DNA of 64,000 nt from Rhizomys pruinosus. Its lineage: Eukaryota > Chordata > Mammalia > Rodentia > Spalacidae. Below the pieces are notes generated by a model, which ran no database searches, was not told the origin of the DNA, and was given only the letters and a program-made list of their open reading frames with translations. The stretch spans positions 1,141,070 through 1,205,069 of the forward strand of contig VZQC01009572.1 of assembly GCA_009823505.1 (NCBI GenBank), read 5' to 3'. Position 1 is the stretch's first letter. Each line of letters begins with the position of its first letter. Shown here piece after piece: positions 11,419 through 22,700 of this stretch. A program made the translations under genes and the position numbers.

Positions 11419-12136
11419 CCACAAGCAAAGTAACTGCCGGTTGGGGCGGATTCAAACAAGTTGGTGACATTCTTTCTTGTAATGAATTACACTGTCCATC
11501 ACATTCTCTTCTTGTTAAGGGTTTCAGTTTGCCATGGATCAAGTCATCAGCCCTGCAGAGAGGTTCCACACAAACCCACAAACATCTAAGGAACCCATTA
11601 TGGGATGCTACAGAGGAAAAAGCGAGAGCTATAAAGGGAAGAAACAGGAAGGAAAAGTGAGTTTCTATAGAGTAATGATAATGCATAGGAAAACTCTAAT
11701 CTGAATCATCAGTTAATGTAGACCATTTTATGAATTAATTAGGACACTGGTTATCTGAGTACCCAGTTCACATTTACAATAGCATGTTTCCATAAGAGGT
11801 GTGCCCAAAATGATGATCTGGAATAAAATCTGGCTTAACTCATTTTTTTGGCTTAGAAAAAAAAAATTAAAATGAAGGGTAGTTGAGATGGTACTGATTT
11901 CTGATTTTTCTAATACAAAAAAATCATTTGATTCACACATCCAGTACTACTCTTTGAGGATATAGTCAAATAAATAAAGCATGCAGTGTGCTTAACTGGA
12001 TACAGGAGCTGTGAGCACACAGAATCATCTCATCTATCCTGATGAGGCAGCGAGATGGTCAAGGGAGATGGGCCTGGAAGGAATGATTTGAGAGAACCGA
12101 AGGAAGTTGAGAATCAGACAATTTTCTAGGCAAAAA
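11419..12136. other. Intergenic, no feature seen
   Basis: No recognisable repeat or gene. The minus-strand frames here have no domain and no splice context. Confidence 0.55.
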
Positions 12137-12185
12137 TGAATGAATGAATGAATGAATGAATGAATGAATGAATAAATAAATAAAT
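12137..12185. repeat. Tetranucleotide microsatellite (TGAA)n(TAAA)n
   Basis: Nine to ten TGAA units pass into TAAA units at the right end. Confidence 0.97.
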
Positions 12186-12680
12186 AGCTATTTCTTGAAT
12201 CAGGAGAAAAGCAAGAAGATTGCAGATAAGACCTCATAATTGATCTGGGCTCAGAGCACTGTTTGTGGGTTCAGATTTGGATTTCGTGTTTCAGTTTGAA
12301 GACAGCTCTAGCCATTGAAAGGAGGGATTATTTCTTATTTGCATTTGGAAATCATCCAAACAGCAGATGGAAAAAGTTATAGAAGGACAAAAATTAGAGG
12401 CATGAGTACAAGTAGAATCACAAGTCTGGTTAGAGATAAAGGTTTCAGAGGCATGACATGAATATAAGGGCTTGAGTGTTACTGAAATCTCAACAGTTTC
12501 TGATTTTAGTTCCAGGGAAGTGGTGGTACCTCTTACCAAGAGAAGATTAAAAAGGAGGCCCAGCTTAGGCAGCAGATATGTAGTTTAATTTTGATATGTG
12601 AGTTGTTTCCAGTGTGTTATGTAGCAGAAAACCATCTATCAAACAGGATGTTTTGAGAGGAGGTGAAATATTCCATCCTA
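12186..12680. other. Intergenic, no feature seen
   Basis: No repeat or coding signal recognised. Confidence 0.5.
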
Positions 12681-12689
12681 CAGGGAAGT

Positions 12690-13140
12690 TCTTCAAGCTC
12701 AGGAAGTAAACAACTGAATAGCTGCAGAAGGTCCCTAAAATTGACCAGAATCACTAGGTCCCCCCTCCCTGCGGCTGCTGACATAATCTCCCAGACAAGC
12801 CCAGCAACCTGGAAGGAGCAGAGACTGGCACTGCTGCAGGAGGAGACTCAGACCAGCTGAGCTACTCTAAAGGACATACTCCTCCAATCTGCAGAGCTAC
12901 CTGCAGGCTGTGCAGTGCACTTCAAGTTTCCTGCTCACCCATGCTGGGGTGGGCTTTTGGTGATGCACCTATTGTCTTTGAGTCATTGCTGCTTAAGGAA
13001 TCCTTCACCTGCATTTCTGTAAGTGATCCCAGTAAAGTTATTATTGGCTCAGTGAGCTGGCCTTGGCAGTTTCCTTACTTCAGTTTCCTCCGTTCCCTAT
13101 CTGGGTTTAGTAGACATTTGTTCATGCCTTCCTAGGAATA
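12690..13140 (+). mobile_element. Possible unassigned rodent LTR-like repeat
   Basis: A GC-rich block (12760-12880) is followed by gatcccagtaaagttatt and ggctcagtgagctggccttg. This resembles an interspersed rodent sequence I recall, possibly an RMER/LTR type. The open frame across it has no known domain. Assignment is uncertain. Confidence 0.3.
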
Positions 13141-14085
13141 GTATCACACAACACATGAAGCACAGAGGGCTGACGTGCAGGGACAGGTAGCTGAGACTCA
13201 CAAAAGATATGTGGCCTTTAAATAAAGATTTTCAAGCCGTACGGAGAGTTGGTGACCTCGAAGAGAACAAGTACATTTCAGAAACATGTGTGATGTGCGG
13301 TGGGCTGTGATCAGAAGAGGGAAGTATAAAGAGGCATAATGGTTGGAGGAAAGAAAAAGGATGTCACTGATACAAAATAAAAGAATTTCACGAAAGAGAA
13401 AATGGTGAACAAAGATAATCAACCAAGATGAGGACTGATAAACCCCAGTGGATTTAGTTACTTTGACCACTTCCAGAAGAGCAATAAGGTGGAATATCAC
13501 AGGACAGAGCTGAACTGTAGTCACCTAAGATCCTGATGACAGGTGAGTGGACAGTCCTTAAAATGTGTGTCTTTAAAGGTATTGGAGCAATAAGGATAAC
13601 ATGGGTTTCAGGATGACAGGAGGATTTGTTTCATTTTGTTTGGTCTATTTGTCCAGGTTAAGCACTCAGCAAGAGAGTAGAAGAATTTGAAGAAACAGAA
13701 AGAAAATAAAAGACTAAAAGCACCAAAAAGGTAGGTGAGCATGGGGTCAGAGTGCAGATGGAACGGGCTGCATCCTTCATGGCAGGAACAAGAGAAAGGG
13801 TCAGGGCCACGATGAGGGTAGGGAAGACAATCCCCTGGCTGCTGGTGTTGGGAATATTCCTTCTTACAGTTTCTATAGTGTCTGTGAAGCTAAAGACGAG
13901 GCCACCAGCTGAGAGGAGGCAGAGCTGACAAAGAGTTGCAGGAGTTGATGAAGTGGTAGCCCGGAGGTACCAACATGAATCGTTGTTGGATGAGCTGTTC
14001 ACACAGGCACAGAAGACAGTAAGAACAATGTAGAGTTGAAAGGAAAAAGCAAGGAAAGAATATCCTTAATTAACAACCAGAAAGC
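13141..14085. other. Intergenic, no feature seen
   Basis: Two minus-strand frames (13198-13524 and 13658-14002) are open for over 100 codons. They have low-complexity Ser/Thr/Leu composition, no domain and no support, and are probably chance. Confidence 0.5.
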
Positions 14086-14087
14086 AT

Positions 14088-14212
14088 TGATGCGGTGGCT
14101 ATGGTGGCACTCACTTGTAATCACAGAACCAGAAAGTCAAAGCAGGAGGATCTAAAATTTGTGAAGAGGCCAGGCAGGGCTTCGTAGCATGCCCTGTTTC
14201 AAAATCAAATGT
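14088..14212 (+). mobile_element. B1-like/7SL-derived fragment, old
   Basis: The order ggctatggtggcactcactt, gtaatcacag, caggaggatc, aggccaggcagggc and cctgtttcaaaatc fits a diverged B1 or the right half of a B4. Confidence 0.55.
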
Positions 14213-14552
14213 TAGTAAATGACATAAGAAAATAACCGGAAAAAATACACAGGATATAGAAAACCCAACTTAAAAAGGTCTCCCAATAGGCAAATCTTTC
14301 TGAGTAATAAAACAATAATGAATTCTAGTAGAAAAATGTTACATAAATATCTACAATTAATACTTGTGATTTCTCTTTTTTCTATGCATCAAATGATATG
14401 CTTATCAGCTGAGGGAAGAAGGTATCAAATTGCTTCTCTGGGAGGGTTCATATTTGTGGAAATCAATCAGTCATTAATGACAACGCTGCAAAGTCATGGA
14501 TTCTGCATGCAAAGAGTCAACCAGCTGCTTATGGAAAATATTTGAAAAATGG

Positions 14553-14727
14553 GTGAAGACCTGAGTTGGGTTCTCAGCACCCACATGGCAGCTAACAACT
14601 GTCTGTAACTCCAGTTCCAGGAGAATCTGAGACTCTCTTCTGATCTCCTTGGGCACTTCATGGCATGGGTGCACTTACATGCATGCAGGCAATATACCCA
14701 TATACAAAAAATAATAAAAACTATAAA
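14553..14727 (+). mobile_element. B3-like SINE, 5'-truncated
   Basis: It begins inside the element (gaagacctgagttgggttct) and continues through the B3 body to an A-rich tail. No A box is present. Confidence 0.85.
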
Positions 14728-15560
14728 TAAAATAGAAAACATTTTGGAAAATAATTGTGTCCATACTGAACATATGTGGAAGGTTGTTTTCTTGTCTTAT
14801 TCCCCAATCAAGAGCATAACAATTATTTCCATAACATTTACACTGTGTTAGTTAGGTATTAGGCATAATCTAGACATGATATAAACTGTGCATGAACATG
14901 TGCTAACTTATATATACTGTCTTTACAACTTAAGAGAATGCTTAATGGATAAGAATGAGAAGCTGAAGGCCAGCACATTCTGAAAGTGTGGTGAGTGTTG
15001 CTGAAACATCAGCACAGCATTCGAGTCTAACATTTAGTTGATTTGATGTTGTTGCTATGTCTAGAGATAGAATAAGAATTGAAAAGTGTTTACTACATTT
15101 ATTGATAATCTAATCTAGATATCACATGGTCCACCGGCCCTGACTGAAATCATCCTTGAAATCAATATCAATCATCTCAAAACACCTTGTATACAATTGC
15201 ATGACACATGAGTTTATGGGGCTTGGGGGCACTTCATATTCAAAACAAATGGACTTGTTTAAATCTTTGGGTCTAGCTCTGCCTAAAGTTAGATTTACTC
15301 TGAATTTTTTCAGTTAAATAAGCAATCAATGATTATTTAGTTTCATATACTTGGTATTGGAATTAAGAACTGATAACATGCAGTGAAGAAGAAAAAGGTC
15401 AAAGGTCTAGGATGTCCTTGCTAAGACAGGCAGCACTGACGTATCTTGGACTTCTTCCTGTTTCTCCGAAGCTCCTTAGAATTTCATCTGTCTGAGACAG
15501 CTTTGAAAACTTCTGAAACTACTCTTTAAAAATAATGCCTTATTTGTTATCTCTTAAACA
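14728..15560. other. Intergenic, no feature seen
   Basis: AT-rich. No repeat or coding signal that I can support. Confidence 0.5.
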
Positions 15561-15564
15561 TTTT

Positions 15565-15768
15565 GTTATTTTTATTTTATGTATATGAGTGTATTGCCTA
15601 CATGTATATAAGTGCAGCCATGTTGTGCAATCCTCATGGAGGTCAGAAGAGGGTGTCAGAACTAGAGCTACAGACATTTGTTAGATGCCATGTGGGTGCT
15701 GGTATTTGAACCTGGGTCCTCTGCAGGAACAGCCAGTATTCAAAATCGCTGAGCAATCTCTCCAGTTC
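15565..15768 (-). mobile_element. B3-like SINE, old
   Basis: Reverse B3 with ggaggtcagaagagggtgtc, a diverged reversed B box and the tctctccagttcc head. Several deletions. Confidence 0.85.
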
Positions 15769-15789
15769 CTAATTTATAATTTTTATATT

Positions 15790-15913
15790 AACTCTATTTT
15801 TACTTTATGTGTGTATTGGCTCACTCTTTCCACCTTGTAGGTTTTGAGGATCAAATCCAGGTCCATCAGGCTTGGCAGTAAACACCTTCACCTGCTTAGC
15901 CATCTCACTGACC
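15790..15913 (-). mobile_element. tRNA-derived SINE fragment (B4/RSINE-like)
   Basis: The reversed head ctgcttagccatctcactga is preceded by caaatccaggtccatcaggc. This matches the reversed tRNA-like half of B4-type SINEs. Confidence 0.6.
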
Positions 15914-17285
15914 CTTTCTGAAGCTAATATTTTATTCTAACTTACAATAATCCCAAACTTGGCCAACCCTATTCCACTTGAAGGTAGAATGAATGTGGAC
16001 AGAATCTCGGGATCAGATCTCAGTTCCTTCATAGGCCTTCCTAGCAGACCGAATTCAGAGTCAGCACAATTAGAACTATGACTAGTGTCTATGGTGACTT
16101 ACAGAAAGAACAGGGATATGGAATAAAGCTGTTTTTAGCTAATTATAAATTAGCAAATCTCAGGCTGGTGTCGGGGGAGATACTTCATGAATTGGACCGA
16201 GAAGTACGCTCAGTATCAAGTCAGAGTTCACCATATTATCATCTACAGTTGGGCAAAGCTTCTCAAACTTGATAGGTGAAAGAAGAAATCAAGAAAATGG
16301 TTACATATTGCTGAAGTGCAACAACACTGGAACATGCACAGGACAATATTTGGATGTGTGTATTGGAAACTGAGTTCCTTTTTAGCTAGATGTATTCATT
16401 TTATTTAAGGCATATGTGAAACTATAGTGCCGTTGTATTTAATCTATGTGTACTCCTTCATTTACATGTATGTCTAGTAAAAACTTTAAAAATTAGTTAT
16501 AACAATGTAATGACAAAATTATTCACACATATTTATTGACTTAAAAAGCATAATTAAAAAAATTTTAGGACCTACTGTCCAGTACCACCCTGGATTTAAT
16601 TGCCATGTTTCCACAGTCTTCTCTAATGTGTTTTTCTTCACTTCTTACCTTAACCTTCTTTCTTATCCTTGATATCTTTCAAGATCATTGATCAGGGGTA
16701 TAACTCGATAGGTTTATCAAGTTTGAATTAAATTTTCAATTGGGCGGTGTTACTGGATTTATTTTGCTCAGAGAAAATTACCAGGGAAATCTGAATGGAA
16801 TTGCTAAAGTATTTATTATGAGTAAGAGCCCATCTAAGACAATAAGCTTCGATAGTGGCTAATAATGGTGCTACTATTCTCTTTTTTGTGTGTCTAGTTT
16901 AACATTTTTTGCTACTTAATAATACATTTTAGAAATGCCTTTAAGACAAAGTCACCATGATTTTCACCATCAGTCTTTTATACTGCATGAAATACTAAGG
17001 TTTGATTTGGCCCAGCCATTTACCTGTGTGATTTGAGCATAGGAATTTTGCAAATTTCATAATTTATCTTTTGAATTTATTTATATTAATTTATCTATTC
17101 ATTTAATTCTCTGAGAGGGGGACTGATGTCATATATAAAGTATGCTAAGCTCCTCTGGAGACAGGAACAGAAGATAATTGTTCGATTATTTTATCACAGT
17201 TGTTTTCCTATTGTTTAAGTATTCGAATATAGTCTTGGGAAAGGTCTTTCCATTTTTTAATGAACAAACTTTAATGGATATTAAC
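15914..17285. other. Intergenic, no feature seen
   Basis: Apparently unique. The + frame at 16078-16272 has no domain. Confidence 0.5.
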
Positions 17286-17289
17286 CCAT

Positions 17290-17563
17290 TGGAAGCTGAG
17301 GCCTGGATGGAGGAGGTGTGTCTCTAAGGAATGGGCCTTGAAGGCTATAATCCAGCCCCTCTTCTGGCCCAATCGTTCTCTGCCTTATTGCCATGTTACA
17401 AGTCGTGCCTCACACTTCTGCCACCATTGACAGGAGCTGATCTCATCACCATGCCTTTATCACTGTGTGTATCCCCTGACCCATGAGATAAAATAAGTCC
17501 GTCTTCTCTTAAGTTTCTTCTGTCAGGTATCTGGTCATAGTAATGAGAATAGTGACTAATACA
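17290..17563 (+). mobile_element. MaLR-type LTR fragment, old
   Basis: The 3' half of an LTR is visible: gctgatctcatcaccatgcc, ccatgagataaaataagtcc (degraded poly(A)-signal area), gtcaggtatctggtcatag and a terminal actaatacac. This order matches old MaLR LTRs. Confidence 0.6.
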
Positions 17564-18467
17564 CTATCCAACTCTAGCTGCTGCCTCACCATCCTGGGAA
17601 ATACAAGTGTTAGAGATCCCTCAGATGGGTCTCTGGAGGCTCCATTTTCTCATTCATGCTACATCTTTAGTGCTTCCATGTCCACAAGAAAAGAAAAAGA
17701 AGTCTTGCCCCCCAAACCAATGCACTGGCTTCAACCTGATCCCATGACTTTCCCTAGGGAAACGATTAAATCTAATGTTGAGCCAACTATTCAAATAGTT
17801 CCTCATGGGCTGCCCAGCCCTAAATGACAGATCTACAATGCAACCTCAATACCTAAGACTTAGGAAACATAACAGGACAGGGGAGAAAAGAATACTAATG
17901 CATCTCTCAACTCTTGCCAGAGAAGCTTTCTCTTGCAGCAGACGTGATTAACCCAGAGAGCCACAACTGGCTAAAGTACAGAGAATAAGAAACTAGAGAG
18001 TGCTTATCCCTGAATAGGACACCTGTATCAAACCTTTGCCACCCAAGGCTCAGGGATCATTGGAGAAGAGTGGGGGGACCCATTGTAAGAGCCAGTGGAT
18101 GACCACAAGGGAACAGAGTTGTCCACAGAGCTGGGAAGTAACTTATGTAAACTCACATCAATATTAACACTATGCACAAACCCAAACAAGCTCAAGTCAG
18201 ACAAAATCCTAGCACAGAAGTAGGTAGGGAGATCCAATCTTAGCTGAGTAACTTAGAGCTGCTGAGAGAGGAAGAGTCAGTTTTCTTTAAGGATATGGTG
18301 TGAGATAGGTTAACCGGGCTCAGGTGGATGGACGCACACCAAATGACTTTTGGTGATGCAAATTTGACTCGATAGGCCTTAATAAATATGACACACTCCA
18401 TGAAATCAGACAGTGCATTAATACGTACAGATGGGAGAGGTCAAAATACAATAAAAATATATTGTAT
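17564..18467. other. Intergenic, no feature seen
   Basis: No repeat or gene recognised. The + frame at 17543-17827 has no domain. Confidence 0.5.
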
Positions 18468-18482
18468 GAAATTTGCAAAATG

Positions 18483-18714
18483 TGGGGGCTCGAGAGATGG
18501 TTCAGTGGTTAAGAGCACCAACTGCTCTTGCAGAGGACCCAGGTTCAATTCCCAGCACCCACATGGCGGCTAAGAACCATCTTTAACTCCAGTTCCAGGG
18601 AAATCCCACACCCTCTTCTGACCTCCGCGGCATTGCATGACATGGGTGCACCAACCTACATGCAGACAGTACACTTATACACATAAAAAATAAAATAAAA
18701 ATAAATTAAAAAAG
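18483..18714 (+). mobile_element. B3-like SINE, short form
   Basis: Full-length. Target duplications gaaatttgcaaaatg (18468-18482) and gaaattcgcaaaatg (18715-18729) differ at one base. Confidence 0.94.
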
Positions 18715-18761
18715 GAAATTCGCAAAATGCAATTACAAATTTTTAAAAAGAAGTATTACCT

Positions 18762-19006
18762 GGGGCTGGAGAGATAGCCTAGCGGTTAAGAGCGCCGACC
18801 GCTCTTGCAGAGGACCCGGGTTCGATCCCCAGCACCCACATGGCGGCTGAGAACCGTCTGTGACTCCAATTCCAGGAGAACTCCCGTTCCAGGGGAATCC
18901 GAGACCCTCTTCTGACCTCCGCGGCATCGCACGACACGGGTGCGCAGACCTGCATGCAGACAATACATTCATACACATAAAAATAAATAAATTAATTAAT
19001 TAAAAA
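18762..19006 (+). mobile_element. B3-like SINE, long form, CpG-rich (young)
   Basis: The A box (tagcctagcggt) and B box (ggttcgatcc) are intact, and many CpG dinucleotides are preserved, which points to a recent insertion. The target duplication aagtattacct is at 18751-18761 and 19007-19017. The 17-bp internal duplication is present. Confidence 0.95.
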
Positions 19007-19077
19007 AAGTATTACCTCATGGGCTGAAAGGGAAATGAAAATATAGTTATTAGGAGAAGAGAAAATACAACAACCAC

Positions 19078-19785
19078 TGTAGTAGTTAATCTTGTTTGTC
19101 AACTTGATTGGACTGAGAAGTACTTAGGAGATTAGTAAAACACACCTCTGAGTGAATCTGTAGGGACATTTCTGAAGACATGAAATCTCTGACCAAAACA
19201 ATAGTTTAATCTATGGATGGATTAAAAATCTGAATAGTGGGGCTGGACAGATGGCTCAGTGGTTAAGAGCACCGACTGCTCTTGCAGAGGACCCAGGCTC
19301 GATTCCCAGCACCCACATGGTGGCTAAGAACTGTCTTTAACTCCAGTTCCAGTTCCAAGGGAATCCAATGCCCTCTTCTGACCTCCATGGCACTGCACGA
19401 CATGGGTGCACCAACCTACATGCAGACAATACATTCATATACACAAAAAATAAAAAAAATTTAAAAATCTGAATAGTCTATTGGGAGGTGGTAGAAACTA
19501 CAAGGTGAGGTCTGGTTGGGAGAGGTGGGTCACCAGAAGTGGCCTTTGAAGAATGTATTTTGCTCTAGCCCCTTTGTGTCTCACTCTGTTTCCCATCCAC
19601 CAGGAAGCTAATGGCCCTTGCAGCATGGTCTGGCCACCATGATGCTCTGTGTTATCGTATGCCCAGATTCAACAGAACCAAGGATTATGGACTCAAATTC
19701 ATGCTTCATATGCTAAAATAAATCTCACCTAAAGCTGTTTACATCAAGAATTTTGTCCCAGTGAATCGAAAGTAACAGGGTAATG
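19078..19785 (+). mobile_element. ERVL/MaLR-type LTR, interrupted by a SINE
   Basis: It starts with tagttaatcttgtttgtc then aacttgattgg, and ends with ctaaaataaatctcacc (poly(A)-signal region) and aattttgtcccagtgaatcg. This matches MaLR/ERVL-type LTRs. The B3-like SINE at 19239-19460 is nested inside with its own target duplication. Confidence 0.65.
19239..19460 (+). mobile_element. B3-like SINE, short form, nested in LTR
   Basis: A perfect 17-bp target duplication ttaaaaatctgaatagt lies at 19222-19238 and 19461-19477. A 6-bp extra unit (agttcc repeated) sits at the position where the long form has its 17-bp duplication. Confidence 0.95.
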
Positions 19786-19940
19786 GAGAAAACACACAAT
19801 AGTAATATACCAACCTATCAGTAAGCCTGGCCAGCAACTTGCATAACCTGTAAAGACATGCAAGATACCAGATGGTGCCTTGGTATCCTCCCCTTGCTGA
19901 GGGTTAAGAGTCATTATCAACTCTACATTAAAAACTCCTG

Positions 19941-20108
19941 CCGGGCGTGGTGGCGCACGCCTTTAATCCTAGCACTTGGGAAGCAGAGGCAGGTGGATCT
20001 TTGTGAATTCAAGGCCAGCCTGGTCTACAGAATGAATTCCAGGACAGCTGGGGCTGCAGGGAGACCCTGTCTGGAAAAGACCAAAAAATAAATAAATAAA
20101 TAAAAAAT
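19941..20108 (+). mobile_element. B1 SINE
   Basis: Complete B1 (gccgggcgtggtggcgcacg to gagaccctgtctgg) with an AAAT-rich tail. The target duplication aaaactcctg is at 19931-19940 and 20109-20118. Confidence 0.96.
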
Positions 20109-20120
20109 AAAACTCCTGTA

Positions 20121-20289
20121 GCTGGGCGTGGTGGCGCACGCCTTTAATCCTAGCACTTGGGAGGCAGAGGCAGGCGGATATTTGTGAGTTCCAGGCCAGC
20201 CTGGTCTACAGAGTGAGTTCCAGGACAGCTGGGACTACAGGGAGACCCTGTCTTGAAAAGACCAAAAATAAATAAATAAACAAATAAAT
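20121..20289 (+). mobile_element. B1 SINE, tandem with previous
   Basis: Second complete B1, very similar to its neighbour, inserted at the same site. actcctgta (20112-20120) is repeated as actcccgta (20290-20298) after the tail. Confidence 0.96.
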
Positions 20290-20299
20290 ACTCCCGTAA

Positions 20300-21325
20300 A
20301 TGTAAAGAAGGAAAATGAGGCTTGATATGTGTGAAGTGTTTTTACCAGATAGATCTACTAATCCCTGAAGAATTCACGTGATTCACACTTAAGGCACTAA
20401 TGCCCAAAATTCCAAACAGGGAACCCATGGAAGTCAGAGCTGAGATCACAAAAGGATTTGGTTGCCCAGTGGAAAGCTCTGAAATGCTTTCTTTGTGGGC
20501 ATAAAGAGAATTTTAAAAGGAATTCATATAGAGACATTATAGTACATTGAGTAATGCTTATATTAAACCAGCCTGCTAACGTTGACTGAGCTGAGTGTGG
20601 AGGTCTAATGAGCTTTGGAAGCTACTCAAAAGGACCCTCAATTGCTAGAAAGGCAAACACTCAGCATGGGTTTTCTTCAAATGATAAATAGAAAACAGTG
20701 GGGCCGGGAGTTAATCACATAGTTGTGAGAAAATTCTACCATTTTCTTAGCACCTATTCAGGGAACCAGAAACATTCAACTATCTGTGCTGAATGTGTAG
20801 TATCATCAATTAATGAGTAATGACAATAAAATGCATGTAATAACACAGTGATAGCATTAAAAAGTGGGTTAAATTTCCCTCATTATTTATGGAACTCCCT
20901 TTGAAATTCTGTATAAGTTGGATGGGTAGTAGCATTATTCCTTTACTATGTGTATTAATAAATAGATGCATTCATGAATGAAGTATATTAACAAGGATGA
21001 ACTTCAGGAGTTTTCACATGAGGTTAAATTTCTATTTTAAACTTAATGTGTGAAAGAGTTGGAGTGCTGAGTCTTTCTTGCTAAACATATTTGTTCACTA
21101 CAACCTAAGTTTAGGTCATATTTTTAAAGTGCATTTATAATAACTGTACCACACTCATCCCTGCCTACACAGGGTATTTAGAAAAGGTCTCCATTAAGGA
21201 AGTATGTATACCCCCAGTACATGTAATTTAGTGAAAAGATGAAGCCTTTGAACAAAGATAAAAAGCATTCTCTTCCCAACTGGGTCAGACTCTCCCCCTA
21301 ACCCTCCCAACACCAAGGATATTTA
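20300..21325. other. Intergenic, no feature seen
   Basis: AT-rich, apparently unique. Confidence 0.5.
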
Positions 21326-21327
21326 CT

Positions 21328-21682
21328 TTTTCTGATGTTGTGATAAAATATCCTGACAAAAGCAACTTAAGGAAGGAAGGGTTTGTTTGGACTTCCAGGT
21401 CAAGGGCACCGTCCATCACTGCAGGGAAGACAAGACACTAGGACGCCACATTCCATCCAAAATCGGGAAGAAGAATGATTGAGCTCAGCTCACTTCCCCT
21501 TCTGACACAGTCTGGCATACCACTCCAGAGAATGGTGCCACTTAGAGTGGGTGGATTGTCCCACCTCAGTCCGTCCAATCAAGGTAAAATCCCCAGTCAG
21601 ACCCAGAGGCCCTTCTTCAGCTTGAGGCTTCTAAAGCTCATCAAGTTGACAATTGAGGTTACCCATCATGCCCATTCCACTT
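21328..21682 (-). mobile_element. MaLR-type (ORR1/MT-like) LTR, diverged
   Basis: The reversed LTR end is gatgttgtgataaaatatcc, then gacaaaagcaactt and ggaaggaagggtttgtttgg. The far end is ctcatcaagttgacaattg. The order is the same as in the solo LTRs at 32664 and 39201. Confidence 0.7.
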
Positions 21683-21699
21683 CCTTGTAGCCAAAAGTT

Positions 21700-22540
21700 T
21701 TAAGTGTTACAATCCTGATTCAACTGGGAAGAACACAGAAGAATTATAAATAATTATTAAAAACTACCTTTCTTAAGTTTTTGTAAAGTCACTTTCCTCT
21801 GGTCAGATTCCATTCTAAAAGATATAATGGTCTGCAACAACCACCTAATAAAGTATCTTTTCTAAAAGAGCATGTTCTCTTCAAATTATTTTCAACTCAT
21901 TCTTTCCTATTAATATTTTTCCTTGAAGGCTAGATATCATAAAATCATTAGAAGGGGGTCAGTCATTCACACTTAATTTGTATATGGCCACAAAAACTCT
22001 CTAATCTAATTTGATGAAAATTTTCAAGTTAAAATGTTGTCACTGCTGTAGAGCTTATTTTTTACTTCTTTGTATAGTGAAGATTATTTTTGTTTCTTTT
22101 TCCCAGTGGCTATTGTGATCGACCACAGTCTCCCATTCTAATTCTAAGAGATGGGACACACCAAGAGCACAGAAAAATGAAAAATCAGTGATGAGGAATA
22201 GTAATGGAATCTATTTCATCCTGAAGCAAATACAAAATGAATTCAATTTGCACAAAAGTATCTTGATTTGCAGCCAAAGAACTAAAGATGTCCTTATGTT
22301 TACTTTTCATTAGGAGAGTATACAGCCACATTCTCTTCTGGCTACTGAGCATCCATGAAATAAGCTTGTTCCTCTTAGCTGTTCGATTCCGCATGCTGAG
22401 GCTTGTTCCGTGTGTTGAAATGGACAGAAATAGACTGAGCCAGGAGACTTTGTTTTGAGTTTAAGCTTTTGAATAGCTATCCTTATTCTTGGCAGAAGTT
22501 TGGGGTGGGGATGGAAGGTTCTAGACTAAGTGATTACACT
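21700..22540. other. Intergenic, no feature seen
   Basis: No repeat or gene recognised. Confidence 0.5.
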
Positions 22541-22544
22541 AATA

Positions 22545-22700
22545 ATAGCAGATACCATTTACGGATTGCCTACTAAACACCTAACACTAAATGGGCACTC
22601 AAAATTACATTTTCATCTAATTCTTCTAAACCAACAAAAAGGATGTTTGTGTGGGAGAGAAGCTACAACTTGAATAGGTCAAATAATCCACCAGTATGTT
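22545..22700 (-). mobile_element. MIR-like fragment
   Basis: Weak reverse-MIR order: attgcctactaaacac, then ctaattcttctaaacca, then aacttgaataggtcaaat. Confidence 0.4.

Noticed and set aside
18779..18976. Recurring small protein frames with MYCLHAGLCTRVVQC-type sequences across the window
   Set aside because: They occur wherever a B3-like SINE lies, on the strand opposite to the SINE sense. They are conceptual translations of the repeat, not a gene family.
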